Below are positions 24,098 through 37,587 of a DNA stretch of 64,000 nucleotides, in pieces. The notes under the pieces are model-generated. The model had not been told where the DNA came from. It worked only from the letters and a program-made list of their open reading frames with translations, and searched no databases. The position numbers were made by a program, and so were the translations under genes. Position 1 is the stretch's first letter. Each line of letters opens with the position of its first letter. This DNA comes from Yamagishiella unicocca (taxonomy: Eukaryota; Chlorophyta; Chlorophyceae; Chlamydomonadales; Volvocaceae): contig BDSL01000070.1 in assembly GCA_003116995.1 (NCBI GenBank), positions 248,001 through 312,000 of the forward strand. The letters are read 5' to 3'.

Positions 24098-27000
24098 ATG
24101 TTAGTCTGAGTACATGCTGAATGCTTAAACAATATAGTCTTCTGTCGCCGTGCCGTGAGCTTCCACAGGCCTTGTATTTGGCGCATCTTGGATTGCTTAT
24201 AAACCAGGCAACCTTGGTTGAAACCAAACTTGAATACCACAACCAAACGAGAATACGATGCCCGCCTGCCTTCTCTTGGCTGGTGGAAGAAGTAGAAAGG
24301 TAGCGTAGGACTACTTTTGCATACCTTTCTGCGCTGCCTGCATCTTGCAGCAAGATTGGGAAGGACACGACCACTAGATTCTCTCGTGGAGGCGACAGCA
24401 GCAGGCTGCTGTGCTACGGTCGGCGGACGGTAGGTTGGCGCGAAAGGCGTTCGACTACCAGCAAGTGGACCTGCTGCGCGAGGACCTGGCTCTCGGCACA
24501 ACGACGATGCCAACCAACCGCAGCGTCGGGTTTGTGCTGGTTCCAAAGGCTATCAAAGCCACGCTGTTGGACGTCTGCGTCCGGACAAACCGTGCTTCCA
24601 CAATCCCCAGCCCAGCGCGCTTCATGGCGGCACGTTGCGGGCCTGCTGTGATTCGCCGTACCCTGTCACCCGTGTACCCTGTATCCCATTACTCCCCTAC
24701 TCTTAGATTCGAAGCTGCCTGAGTTGCCGATCTTGCTGCCCGGTGTGCCTTATCTCCATCCCCTTCTGAGCCCGGCCGTGGACAGCACCTTCGGACCCAT
24801 GGCTGAGCCGCTCGACGCCACAGGCATGCCAAAAGCCCTCTCCTAAGCTGACGAGGACGGGATTTGCACCCGCGCCCTTACGTACTAGTAGGTTTTCTTC
24901 CTGATACTTCACCAGGTAGTCCTGAAACTAGCGCCTTAGACCGCTCGGCCACCTCGTCATGCAACCCTTCGATGGCCTCATCGCCGTCGCTTCAGTCCAA
25001 CGCGCACATTGTGTGCAAACACGACTGGGGGGGGGGCGCCGGGTGCGGAAGGGGGAGCGGGCAGCGGGGGGGCCGTCGGGGTTGACATGCTGGAGGAGCC
25101 GCGTATCGCCGGATGCCATGCAGAGGCTTTCGCGACCAGGGTACTCGGGTGCGGCATGTGTCGTAGAACACCCCTGGAGTGGGAACTCTTATTCTTGCGC
25201 TAAACGTGCCTGCTTGCCCTGCGAAGGATCACAGTTGTTAGTGGGGAGCAGGGCCAGGGGGCGCTGCTTTGGGCGGTGGCGTCCGCTTTCTGCATGGAAC
25301 TCCATTTCGGCGGACGGATCCAAGTGCGATATCGCGCGGATCCAGAGCATGCTTGGATTCAAGCTCAGAGTTGCGGCGCAGGTACGGCCGGGCAGTGCTG
25401 CGCCGGAGTTGGAGTCCCGGTGGGGGGTGGCCACCGGGGCCGCTAGGCGAGGTTGTGGGTGCCGGTAGTGCCGTAGGTGGTGGTGGTGTCGGAGAATTGG
25501 TCTAGGAAGGTGGTGATGGTGCGGATGGAGGAATAGTTGGTGCTGAGGAACCGTCCGCCTTGCAGGGGAGGGAGCCCCGGGTGGTCTTGTGTCCACACCG
25601 TGCCTATGTCCTCCGCCTCATCGCCATTTCGCCCACCCTTTCCAAATTCATATCACCCACAAAGTAACAACCCAACCGCCGCAACCTCCTCACAGGTCTA
25701 TCTCTTGGCGGATGCGTACGCCATCCATGGTGCGATCCGCAAGGTCACTCGCTTTGAGTAGCTGCGCTATGCTGTAGTCCTGGTGGGAAGAACCAGGGGG
25801 CCGCGGCGCGTTGGGAGGCAGTGTGTGCGAGTCGGTCCCTGTAAAGTGCTGCCATGGGCCTTGCACATTCCACAGGTTGCAGGGACGCTGGGGACGGCGA
25901 GCAGCGACTGAATCGCGGAGTCACAGCTACCGGAGCTATGAGGTGAGGCGGAGGATAGGCATGGCACGCTAGCGCGTGGCGTATCTCATCAAACGGTTTT
26001 GACAGCTTTGCAAGGCGCATTCGAATACGGGCTATGCGGTCCGAAACAGCACGTGGGACACACTGCAGCTGTCGCGTGAGTCGGTCCTTAACCAGAGCCA
26101 CCGTGCAGCTGGCAGGTCCACGGGCAGCATCGTTGTCGATACACTGTGCGTTACGACGATGACCCTGAGTTGCAAGGATTCGACTGGGCAAGCGCTAGGT
26201 GGAAATTAGGTGGAAATAAGGTGGGTGGGGATTCAGATTCCACGACAGGATGACGGCGTTTTTCAACGCCATTTCCGCTTGAACGTTCATCGTTACCTAA
26301 GATTTGTGAGGACACTGAGCAGCCCAGAGACGAACGGGCAGTCCCTTTCCTACTCGTCGAGAATGGTTTGGTGCAGAGTGCACGGCGGGGCTGTGCCACG
26401 GCGTGAACATGTGCAAGCGTGATGGGCATGTTGGCCCTGACGGATACAGAGACGGCAGCCAGCCTTGCTGCTGCTTACATACGGATTGAGGCACCGCTGC
26501 CGCCACCGCCGCCGCCCCGACCCGGCCGCACGTCAAGCGCTTCGTCCGCAGGGAGGAGTCGGACGACGGGCAGCTGTTTTTGGAGGTGGTGGAGCGGGTG
26601 GGTTGCTGGGGGATGGCAAGCGGGTGACCCGCAGCAGCGCCCCATCACCTTCCCAATGCGCAACCCCACGCCCACGATGCAGTGTACGGCAGAGCAGCCG
26701 CTGACGTGGGCGGCTTCCTGGACCACACTAACACCGTGACGGAGAAGAGGCTGGTGGCGGAGACGCTACTCGACATGACTGGGGAGGACAGCCTGCGCTA
26801 GGGTGAGGCGGCGGGAGGGGGCAGGGAGGGGGGCCAGGGAGGGGCGAGAGGCCAGCAGCCGCAACACCTCGTCGGCGGGCACCGGCGCCATGATGTACGA
26901 CCCGCCGTACGACGCGGGCGGCAATAACTTGCTGTACAGACTGAAGGAGTGGACGTACTTGACCCGGGGCAGGCTGCTGCACACTGCCCCACCCAGCCTT

Positions 27001-27569
27001 GCGATGAAGGCGTAGCAAAGGCTCGGAAACCAGTTCCTGGCAACAGCGGTAACATCAACAGCGCCGCGCATGGCCGTCTGCATCGCCCTGCTGGTTTGCC
27101 CAACGAGTTTGCCACCGCGCGAAGCAGCCAGGAAGATAGCGCCCAACATCGTTCCTGACACCCAGCGTGAGGAGGCTCGGCCCAGCTCGGCCCGCCACCG
27201 ACGCCGCGGACACCACACGGTGAGGGCAGCCCCGACGTCAGCCACACGTCCACCGCCTCCACCAGGCCCAGCAGCGCCAGCAGCTAGCAGCGCCGCGAAG
27301 TGGACCCACGGGTCCTCGTTCGCCACCCGCTTGGCCGTCAGCACCGCCAACATGCGCACCAGCAGCACTGCCTGTGCGGCTGCCCGGCTGTCTCGTTACG
27401 AAGCAAATGTTGATTTGTCGTGGGAATCTACGCCTTGAAGAGTTTGCGGTTTGACGACTTGAATAGTCTGCGATGAGGAACTCCATGACTCCGTCGTTCA
27501 CCGGGTAATTACCGGTAGTCTAACCGTCCAGTGCGCATGCGGCACTCCAGTAATCTAATTAAGGGCGAT
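24098..27569. repeat. Macrosatellite unit U7 (B subfamily)
   Basis: U7 is 3,472 bp and almost indistinguishable from U8. It has one extra G in the poly-G tract after the tRNA (25,026-25,034) relative to U6, which switches the downstream plus-strand frame. Confidence 0.95.
24850..24958 (-). tRNA. tRNA-Leu(CAG)-like gene, copy 7
   Basis: The sequence is the same as copy 6, with canonical D-arm, anticodon arm and stems, and G at position 55 as the single lesion. Confidence 0.78.
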
Positions 27570-30500
27570 ATGTTAGTCTGAGTACATGCTGAATGCTTAA
27601 ACAATATAGTCTTCTGTCGCCGTGCCGTGAGCTTCCACAGGCCTTGTATTTGGCGCATCTTGGATTGCTTATAAACCAGGCAACCTTGGTTGAAACCAAA
27701 CTTGAATACCACAACCAAACGAGAATACGATGCCCGCCTGCCTTCTCTTGGCTGGTGGAAGAAGTAGAAAGGTAGCGTAGGACTACTTTTGCATACCTTT
27801 CTGCGCTGCCTGCATCTTGCAGCAAGATTGGGAAGGACACGACCACTAGATTCTCTCGTGGAGGCGACAGCAGCAGGCTGCTGTGCTACGGTCGGCGGAC
27901 GGTAGGTTGGCGCGAAAGGCGTTCGACTACCAGCAAGTGGACCTGCTGCGCGAGGACCTGGCTCTCGGCACAACGACGATGCCAACCAACCGCAGCGTCG
28001 GGTTTGTGCTGGTTCCAAAGGCTATCAAAGCCACGCTGTTGGACGTCTGCGTCCGGACAAACCGTGCTTCCACAATCCCCAGCCCAGCGCGCTTCATGGC
28101 GGCACGTTGCGGGCCTGCTGTGATTCGCCGTACCCTGTCACCCGTGTACCCTGTATCCCATTACTCCCCTACTCTTAGATTCGAAGCTGCCTGAGTTGCC
28201 GATCTTGCTGCCCGGTGTGCCTTATCTCCATCCCCTTCTGAGCCCGGCCGTGGACAGCACCTTCGGACCCATGGCTGAGCCGCTCGACGCCACAGGCATG
28301 CCAAAAGCCCTCTCCTAAGCTGACGAGGACGGGATTTGCACCCGCGCCCTTACGTACTAGTAGGTTTTCTTCCTGATACTTCACCAGGTAGTCCTGAAAC
28401 TAGCGCCTTAGACCGCTCGGCCACCTCGTCATGCAACCCTTCGATGGCCTCATCGCCGTCGCTTCAGTCCAACGCGCACATTGTGTGCAAACACGACTGG
28501 GGGGGGGGCGCCGGGTGCGGAAGGGGGAGCGGGCAGCGGGGGGGCCGTCGGGGTTGACATGCTGGAGGAGCCGCGTATCGCCGGATGCCATGCAGAGGCT
28601 TTCGCGACCAGGGTACTCGGGTGCGGCATGTGTCGTAGAACACCCCTGGAGTGGGAACTCTTATTCTTGCGCTAAACGTGCCTGCTTGCCCTGCGAAGGA
28701 TCACAGTTGTTAGTGGGGAGCAGGGCCAGGGGGCGCTGCTTTGGGCGGTGGCGTCCGCTTTCTGCATGGAACTCCATTTCGGCGGACGGATCCAAGTGCG
28801 ATATCGCGCGGATCCAGAGCATGCTTGGATTCAAGCTCAGAGTTGCGGCGCAGGTACGGCCGGGCAGTGCTGCGCCGGAGTTGGAGTCCCGGTGGGGGGT
28901 GGCCACCGGGGCCGCTAGGCGAGGTTGTGGGTGCCGGTAGTGCCGTAGGTGGTGGTGGTGTCGGAGAATTGGTCTAGGAAGGTGGTGATGGTGCGGATGG
29001 AGGAATAGTTGGTGCTGAGGAACCGTCCGCCTTGCAGGGGAGGGAGCCCCGGGTGGTCTTGTGTCCACACCGTGCCTATGTCCTCCGCCTCATCGCCATT
29101 TCGCCCACCCTTTCCAAATTCATATCACCCACAAAGTAACAACCCAACCGCCGCAACCTCCTCACAGGTCTATCTCTTGGCGGATGCGTACGCCATCCAT
29201 GGTGCGATCCGCAAGGTCACTCGCTTTGAGTAGCTGCGCTATGCTGTAGTCCTGGTGGGAAGAACCAGGGGGCCGCGGCGCGTTGGGAGGCAGTGTGTGC
29301 GAGTCGGTCCCTGTAAAGTGCTGCCATGGGCCTTGCACATTCCACAGGTTGCAGGGACGCTGGGGACGGCGAGCAGCGACTGAATCGCGGAGTCACAGCT
29401 ACCGGAGCTATGAGGTGAGGCGGAGGATAGGCATGGCACGCTAGCGCGTGGCGTATCTCATCAAACGGTTTTGACAGCTTTGCAAGGCGCGTTCGAATAC
29501 GGGCTATGCGGTCCGAAACAGCACGTGGGACACACTGCAGCTGTCGCGTGAGTCGGTCCTTAACCAGAGCCACCGTGCAGCTGGCAGGTCCACGGGCAGC
29601 ATCGTTGTCGATACACTGTGCGTTACGACGATGACCCTGAGTTGCAAGGATTCGACTGGGCAAGCGCTAGGTGGAAATTAGGTGGAAATAAGGTGGGTGG
29701 GGATTCAGATTCCACGACAGGATGACGGCGTTTTTCAACGCCATTTCCGCTTGAACGTTCATCGTTACCTAAGATTTGTGAGGACACTGAGCAGCCCAGA
29801 GACGAACGGGCAGTCCCTTTCCTACTCGTCGAGAATGGTTTGGTGCAGAGTGCACGGCGGGGCTGTGCCACGGCGTGAACATGTGCAAGCGTGATGGGCA
29901 TGTTGGCCCTGACGGATACAGAGACGGCAGCCAGCCTTGCTGCTGCTTACATACGGATTGAGGCACCGCTGCCGCCACCGCCGCCGCCCCGACCCGGCCG
30001 CACGTCAAGCGCTTCGTCCGCAGGGAGGAGTCGGACGACGGGCAGCTGTTTTTGGAGGTGGTGGAGCGGGTGGGTTGCTGGGGGATGGCAAGCGGGTGAC
30101 CCGCAGCAGCGCCCCATCACCTTCCCAATGCGCAACCCCACGCCCACGATGCAGTGTACGGCAGAGCAGCCGCTGACGTGGGCGGCTTCCTGGACCACAC
30201 TAACACCGTGACGGAGAAGAGGCTGGTGGCGGAGACGCTACTCGACATGACTGGGGAGGACAGCCTGCGCTAGGGTGAGGCGGCGGGAGGGGGCAGGGAG
30301 GGGGGCCAGGGAGGGGCGAGAGGCCAGCAGCCGCAACACCTCGTCGGCGGGCACCGGCGCCATGATGTACGACCCGCCGTACGACGCGGGCGGCAATAAC
30401 TTGCTGTACAGACTGAAGGAGTGGACGTACTTGACCCGGGGCAGGCTGCTGCACACTGCCCCACCCAGCCTTGCGATGAAGGCGTAGCAAAGGCTCGGAA

Positions 30501-31041
30501 ACCAGTTCCTGGCAACAGCGGTAACATCAACAGCGCCGCGCATGGCCGTCTGCATCGCCCTGCTGGTTTGCCCAACGAGTTTGCCACCGCGCGAAGCAGC
30601 CAGGAAGATAGCGCCCAACATCGTTCCTGACACCCAGCGTGAGGAGGCTCGGCCCAGCTCGGCCCGCCACCGACGCCGCGGACACCACACGGTGAGGGCA
30701 GCCCCGACGTCAGCCACACGTCCACCGCCTCCACCAGGCCCAGCAGCGCCAGCAGCTAGCAGCGCCGCGAAGTGGACCCACGGGTCCTCGTTCGCCACCC
30801 GCTTGGCCGTCAGCACCGCCAACATGCGCACCAGCAGCACTGCCTGTGCGGCTGCCCGGCTGTCTCGTTACGAAGCAAATGTTGATTTGTCGTGGGAATC
30901 TACGCCTTGAAGAGTTTGCGGTTTGACGACTTGAATAGTCTGCGATGAGGAACTCCATGACTCCGTCGTTCACCGGGTAATTACCGGTAGTCTAACCGTC
31001 CAGTGCGCATGCGGCACTCCAGTAATCTAATTAAGGGCGAT
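27570..31041. repeat. Macrosatellite unit U8 (B subfamily)
   Basis: U8 is 3,472 bp and the closest match of U7. The few substitutions between them (for example gcatt versus gcgtt near 26,020 and 29,490) imply a very recent duplication or strong homogenisation. Confidence 0.95.
28322..28430 (-). tRNA. tRNA-Leu(CAG)-like gene, copy 8
   Basis: The sequence is the same as copies 6 and 7: all stems intact, anticodon CAG, G at position 55. Confidence 0.78.
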
Positions 31042-34000
31042 ATGTTAGTCTGAGTACATGCTGAATGCTTAAACAATATAGTCTTCTGTCGCCGTGCCGT
31101 GAGCTTCCACAGGCCTTGTATTTGGCGCATCTTGGATTGCTTATAAACCAGGCAACCTTGGTTGAAACCAAACTTGAATACCACAACCAAACGAGAATAC
31201 GATGCCCGCCTGCCTTCTCTTGGCTGGTGGAAGAAGTAGAAAGGTAGCGTAGGACTACTTTTGCATACCTTTCTGCGCTGCCTGCATCTTGCAGCAAGAT
31301 TGGGAAGGACACGACCACTAGATTCTCTCGTGGAGGCGACAGCAGCAGGCTGCTGTGCTACGGTCGGCGGACGGTAGGTTGGCGCGAAAGGCGTTCGACT
31401 ACCAGCAAGTGGACCTGCTGCGCGAGGACCTGGCTCTCGGCACAACGACGATGCCAACCAACCGCAGCGTCGGGTTTGTGCTGGTTCCAAAGGCTATCAA
31501 AGCCACGCTGTTGGACGTCTGCGTCCGGACAAACCGTGCTTCCACAATCCCCAGCCCAGCGCGCTTCATGGCGGCACGTTGCGGGCCTGCTGTGATTCGC
31601 CGTATCCTGTCACCCGTGTACCCTGTATCCCATTACTCCCCTACTCTTAGATTCGAAGCTGCCTGAGTTGCCGATCTTGCTGCCCGGTGTGCCTTATCTC
31701 CATCCCCTTCTGAGCCCGGCCGTGGACAGCACCTTCGGACCCATGGCTGAGCCGCTCGACGCCACAGGCATGCCAAAAGCCCTCTCCTAAGCTGACGAGG
31801 ACGGGATTTGCACCCGCGCCCTTACGTACTAGTAGGTTTTCTTCCTGATACTTCACCAGGTAGTCCTGAAACTAGCGCCTTAGACCGCTCGGCCACCTCG
31901 TCATGCAACCCTTCGATGGCCTCATCGCCGTCGCTTCAGTCCAACGCGCACATTGTGTGCAAACACGACTGGGGGGGGGCGCCGGGTGCGGAAGGGGGAG
32001 CGGGCAGCGGGGGGGCCGTCGGGGTTGACATGCTGGAGGAGCCGCGTATCGCCGGATGCCATGCAGAGGCTTTCGCGACCAGGGTACTCGGGTGCGGCAT
32101 GTGTCGTAGAACACCCCTGGAGTGGGAACTCTTATTCTTGCGCTAAACGTGCCTGCTTGCCCTGCGAAGGATCACAGTTGTTAGTGGGGAGCAGGGCCAG
32201 GGGGCGCTGCTTTGGGCGGTGGCGTCCGCTTTCTGCATGGAACTCCATTTCGGCGGACGGATCCAAGTGCGATATCGCGCGGATCCAGAGCATGCTTGGA
32301 TTCAAGCTCAGAGTTGCGGCGCAGGTACGGCCGGGCAGTGCTGCGCCGGAGTTGGAGTCCCGGTGGGGGGTGGCCACCGGGGCCGCTAGGCGAGGTTGTG
32401 GGTGCCGGTAGTGCCGTAGGTGGTGGTGGTGTCGGAGAATTGGTCTAGGAAGGTGGTGATGGTGCGGATGGAGGAATAGTTGGTGCTGAGGAACCGTCCG
32501 CCTTGCAGGGGAGGGAGCCACGGGTGGTCTTGTGTCCACACCGTGCCTATGTCCTCCGCCTCATCGCCATTTCGCCCACCCTTTCCAAATTCATATCACC
32601 CACAAAGTAACAACCCAACCGCCGCAACCTCCTCACAGGTCTATCTCTTGGCGGATGCGTACGCCATCCATGGTGCGATCCGCAAGGTCACTCGCTTTGA
32701 GTAGCTGCGCTATGCTGTAGTCCTGGTGGGAAGAACCAGGGGGCCGCGGCGCGTTGGGAGGCAGTGTGTGCGAGTCGGTCCCTGTAAAGTGCTGCCATGG
32801 GCCTTGCACATTCCACAGGTTGCAGGGACGCTGGGGACGGCGAGCAGCGACTGAATCGCGGAGTCACAGCTACCGGAGCTATGAGGTGAGGCGGAGGATA
32901 GGCATGGCACGCTAGCGCGTGGCGTATCTCATCAAACGGTTTGACAGCTTTGCAAGGCGCGTTCGAATACGGGCTATGCGGTCCGAAACAGCACGTGGGA
33001 CACACTGCAGCTGTCGCGTGAGTCGGTCCTTAACCAGAGCCACCGTGCAGCTGGCAGGTCCACGGGCAGCATCGTTGTCGATACACTGTGCGTTACGACG
33101 ATGACCCTGAGTTGCAAGGATTCGACTGGGCAAGCGCTAGGTGGAAATAAGGTGGGTGGGGATTCAGATTCCACGACAGGATGACGGCGTTTTTCAACGC
33201 CATTTCCGCTTGAACGTTCATCGTTACCTAAGATTTGTGAGGACACTGAGCAGCCCAGAGACGAACGGGCAGTCCCTTTCCTACTCGTCGAGAATGGTTT
33301 GGTGCAGAGTGCACGGCGGGGCTGTGCCACGGCGTGAACATGTGCAAGCGTGATGGGCATGTTGGCCCTGACGGATACAGAGACGGCAGCCAGCCTTGCT
33401 GCTGCTTACATACGGATTGAGGCACCGCTGCCGCCACCGCCGCCGCCCCGACCCGGCCGCACGTCAAGCGCTTCGTCCGCAGGGAGGAGTCGGACGACGG
33501 GCAGCTGTTTTTGGAGGTGGTGGAGCGGGTGGGTTGCTGGGGGATGGCAAGCGGGTGACCCGCAGCAGCGCCCCATCACCTTCCCAATGCGCAACCCCAC
33601 GCCCACGATGCAGTGTACGGCAGAGCAGCCGCTGACGTGGGCGGCTTCCTGGACCACACTAACACCGTGACGGAGAAGAGGCTGGTGGCGGAGACGCTAC
33701 TCGACATGACTGGGGAGGACAGCCTGCGCTAGGGTGAGGCGGCGGGAGGGGGCAGGGAGGGGGGCCAGGGAGGGGCGAGAGGCCAGCAGCCGCAACACCT
33801 CGTCGGCGGGCACCGGCGCCATGATGTACGACCCGCCGTACGACGCGGGCGGCAATAACTTGCAGAACAGACTGAAGGAGTGGACGTACTTGACCCGGGG
33901 CAGGCTGCTGCACACTGCCCCACCCAGCCTTGCGATGAAGGCGTAGCAAAGGCTCGGAAACCAGTTCCTGGCAACAGCGGTAACATCAACAGCGCCGCGC

Positions 34001-34497
34001 ATGGCCGTCTGCATCGCCCTGCTGGTTTGCCCAACCGGTTTGCCACCGCGCGAAGCAGCCAGGAAGATAGCGCCCAACATCGTTCCTGACACCCAGCGTG
34101 AGGAGGCTCGGCCCAGCTCGGCCCGCCACCGACGCCGCGGACACCACCCGGTGAGGGCAGCCCCGACGTCAGCCACACGTCCACCGCCTCCACCAGGCCC
34201 AGCAGCGCCAGCAGCTAGCAGCGCCGCGAAGTGGACCCACGGGTCCTCGTTCGCCACCCGCTTGGCCGTCAGCACCGCCAACAAGCGCACCAGCAGCACT
34301 GCCTGTGCGGCTGCCCGGCTGTCTCGTTACGAAGCAGATGTTGATCTACGCCTTGAATAGTTTGCGGTTTGATGACTTGAATAGTCTGCGATGAGGAACT
34401 TCATGACTCTGTCGTTCACCGGGTAATTACCGGTAGTCTAACCGTCCAGTGCGCATGCGGCACTTCAGTAATCTAATTAAGGGCGATATGTTAGTCT
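31042..34497. repeat. Macrosatellite unit U9 (B subfamily, changing to C at its end)
   Basis: U9 is 3,456 bp. It is B-type until about 33,850, then acquires bases of the more diverged right-hand units (ttgcagaac at 33,860, accggtttgcc at 34,033, acaccacccgg at 34,141). It lacks one of two T bases in the run near 32,940 and a small duplication (ggtggaaatta) present in U6-U8 near 33,140. Confidence 0.93.
31794..31902 (-). tRNA. tRNA-Leu(CAG)-like gene, copy 9
   Basis: The sequence is the same as copies 6-8, with intact stems, intron and anticodon CAG, and G at position 55. Confidence 0.78.
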
Positions 34498-35237
34498 GAG
34501 TACATGCTGAATGCTTAAACAATATAATCTTCTGTCGCCGTGCCGTGAGCTTCCACAGGCCTTGTATTTGGCGCATCTTGGATTGCTTATAAACCAGGCA
34601 ACCTTGGTTGAAACCAAACTTGAATACCACAACCAAACGAGAATACGATGCCCGCCTGCCTTCTCTTGGCTGGTGGAAGAAGTAGAAAGGTAGCGTAGGA
34701 AATCTTTTGCATACCTTTCTGCGCTGCCTGCAGCTTGCAGCAAGATTGGGAAGGACACGGCCACTAGATGCTCTCGTGGAGGCGACAGCAGCAGGCTGCT
34801 GTGCTGCAGTCGGCGGACGGTAGGATGGCGCTCGACTGCCAGCAAGTGGACCTGCTGCGCGAGGACCTGGCTCTCGGCACAACGACGATGCCAACCAACG
34901 GCAGCTTCGAATTTGTGCTGGTTTCAAAGGCTATCAGGGCCACGCTGGTGGCTGCGGACGTCTGTGTTCGGACAAACCGTGCTTCCACAATCCCCAGCCC
35001 AGCGCGCTTCATGGCTGCACGTTGCGAGCCTGCTGCGATTCGCCGTGCCCTGTCACCCGTGTACCCTGTATCCCACTACTCCCCTACTCTTACATTTCGA
35101 AGCTGCCTGAATTGCCGATCTTGCTGCCAGGTGTGCCTCATCTCCATCCCCTTCTGAGCCCGGCCGTGGACAGCACATTCGGGCCCATGGTTGGGCCGCT
35201 CGACGCCTCCGGCATGCCAAAATCCCTCTCCTCAGCT

Positions 35238-35312
35238 GACGAGGGCGGGATTTGAATCCGCGCCCTTACGGACTAGTAGGTTTCCTTCCTGATACTGCAC
35301 CAGGTAGTCCTG
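35238..35312 (-). pseudogene. tRNA-Leu-like pseudogene, copy 10 (5' half deleted)
   Basis: The 3' half remains: acceptor strand, T-arm (GCGGA TTCAAAT CCCGC), variable arm, 3' anticodon stem and most of the intron. The 5' half (acceptor, D-arm, anticodon loop) and about 25 bp of upstream sequence are gone. gtcctga is joined to tggcctc, with GA as possible microhomology at the break. It cannot form a tRNA. Confidence 0.85.
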
Positions 35313-36357
35313 ATGGCCTCATTGCAATCGCTTCAGTCCAACGCGCATATTGTGTGCACACACGACTCGGGGGGGCGGGTGCGGAAGGGGGAGCGGGCAG
35401 CGGGGGGGGCGTCGGGGTTGACATGCTGGAGGTGCCGCATATCGCCGGATGTGACGCCGGTGTGGGGCTGCCAAGTAGAGGCTTCCGCGGCGCAACATGT
35501 GTCGTAGAACACCCCTGGAGTGGGAACTCTTATTCTTGCGCTAAACGTGCCTGCTTGCCCTGCGAAGGATCACAGTTGTTGGTGGGGAGCAGGGCCAGGG
35601 GGCGCTGCTTTGGGCGGTGGCGTCCGCTTTCTGCACGGGCCTCCATTTCGGACGGATCCAAGTGCGATATCGCGCGGATCCAGAGCATGCTTGGATTCAA
35701 GCTCAGAGTTGCGGCGCAGGTACGGCCGGGTAGTGCTGCGCCGGAGTTGGAGTCCCGGTGGGGGGTGGCCACCGGGGCCCTAGGCGAGGTTGTGGGTGCC
35801 GGTAGTGCCGTAGGTGGTGGTGGTGTCGGAGGATTGGTCTAGGAAGGTGGTCATGGTGCGGATGGAGGAATAGTTGGTGCTGAGGAACCGTCCGCCTTGC
35901 AGGGGAGGGAGCCCCGGGTGGTCTTCTGTCCATACCCTGCCTATGTCCTCCGCCTCATCGCCATTTCGCCCACCCTCTCCAAATCCATATCACCACAAAA
36001 TAACAACCGCCGCAACCTCCTCACAGGTCCATCTATTGGCGGATGCGTACGCCATCCATGGTGCGATCGTAAGGTCACTCTCTTTGAGTAGCTGCGCTAT
36101 GCTGTAGTCCTGGTGGGAAGAACCAGGGGGCCGCGGCGCGTTGGGAGGCAGTGTGTGCGAGCCGGTCCCTGTAAAGTGCTGCCATGGGCCTTGCACATTC
36201 CACAGGTTGCAGGGACGCTGGGGACGGCGAGCAGCGACTGTATCGCGGAGCCACAGCTACTGGAGCTATGAGGTGAGGCGGAGGTGAGGCATGGAACGCT
36301 AGCGCGTGGCGTATCTCATCAAACGGTTTTGTCAGCTTTGCAAGGCGCATTCGAATA

Positions 36358-37587
36358 CAGGCCACGTTCTACCGGAGGCGGGGGAAGTGGGGTCCATGCT
36401 CACCGCACGGTTGGGGTGGCGGTTGGGCGGGGGGGCGCCACTGGCGCTGCGGGATATGACTGTTCGGGCTGGGACGGCTGTGCAACTGGTCGAGATCGCG
36501 GACGCCCGGCGGGCCGCGCATGAGATGTTTGTACGCGAAGCGCTTGGGGGTACCGGGCCTGTCCTGCCAGCGGCCTTGAATGCCCTGCAGCAAGTGTTTC
36601 GGCGGCTCTGGTCCGGCATGAAGTGGGAGCCTGCCTATAAGGAGGGGTGGTGGCGGTTGGCTGTGGATGGGATCCCCCTGTTCGGGAACTCTCATATGCG
36701 GACGGTAGCAGCAGCCCCTTGTGGATGCGGTGTGCTGGCTGGAGAGCGTCCAGGGGCGGGTACCCCCCCGCCTACACTTTTGGTTCGGCCCGGTGGCTCA
36801 AGCAGTGATTGCCAAACTCGAGACCCAGCTCGGTGCAGGGCTGACACGGGCGCAAGTTTGGTTGGTGCAAGCACCGCCCGGGGTACAGCCCTGCGTCTGG
36901 GATGTAGTAATCCTGGCGGCTATTACTGCCATGGAGGTGAGGCGCCGGTTCATGGCCGCGGCCTTGAAAAGGGTGGGTGCTGGTGGTCCCCCTCTTACTC
37001 CGGGAAGTGGTCTCCTGGATCGTGCCATTCGCCGTGGGGTGGTGGAGTTTTGGGCCCTTCTGAGGGGCTTTGCTGCGTTGGGGCTTCCCCAGAAAGGCTG
37101 GGATGCAGTGGGGCCTCGGCATCCTTTCTTGCGGGTTGTCGCCAATCGCCTTGTGTGCGGGGGACCGGCTGAGGTGCTGGTGGATTCGTGATTGGTCCGG
37201 CTTGTCTTGGGGAGCGGGGTCTCCCGTGCGTCTTACTTTCCGGTTCTATATGCGCGTTGAGCCCCGCTAGGGGTCCGTGTCTTTTGGGATGAGAGGCGGC
37301 TGGTTCCGATACTTGCATCGTTGCGGCGCTTCACTGGTTCGTCGGTTGCTGGGTTGTTAGGTTGGTTGGTGGTCGGTTCCTGATAGGGGAGCCTCTAGTG
37401 CAAATTCCCCCTGGGGTACTGGCTGCTGCTCTGTGTGCCTACGGCCTGTCGATTTGGTTTCTGGTGGTTTGCCTTTGTTCCGGTGCACGTCGGTCTTTGT
37501 CTCCTCCGTCTTTCTCAGTGTCAGGCGATGTGCCCGATGGTTCCACCTCTCGGTCTGGAACCCACCGTAACCGTTACAACAACAACA
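36358..37587 (+). mobile_element. Non-LTR (L1-type) retrotransposon 3' remnant inserted in U10
   Basis: Unit sequence stops at cgaatac and resumes at ggctatgcgg, with about 1.23 kb of foreign DNA between. Frames on the plus strand encode a peptide typical of the C-terminal end of volvocalean L1-type ORF2 proteins: EGWWRLAVDGIPLFGNSHMR, then a degenerate Cys/His motif (PCGCG, LHFWFGPVAQAV), then WDVVILAAITAMEVRRR. The reading frame shifts between 36,720 and 36,790, so the coding part is broken. After the stop at 37,191 there are about 390 bp of 3' region ending in an acaacaacaacagg repeat, as expected for a 5'-truncated LINE on the plus strand. Confidence 0.68.
36390..37191 (+). pseudogene. 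Broken ORF2 C-terminus of the LINE remnant
   Basis: The first frame runs from about 36,390 to 36,740 and contains WWRLAVDGIPLF. The second runs from about 36,721 to the TGA at 37,191 and contains the LHFWFGPVAQAV motif. In intact elements of this kind the region after the reverse transcriptase carries a Cys/His motif followed by a Trp-rich tail. Here the expected final Cys of the motif (H-F-W-x-C-P) is a Gly, and a frameshift separates the halves. No reverse-transcriptase core is present. Confidence 0.6.
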
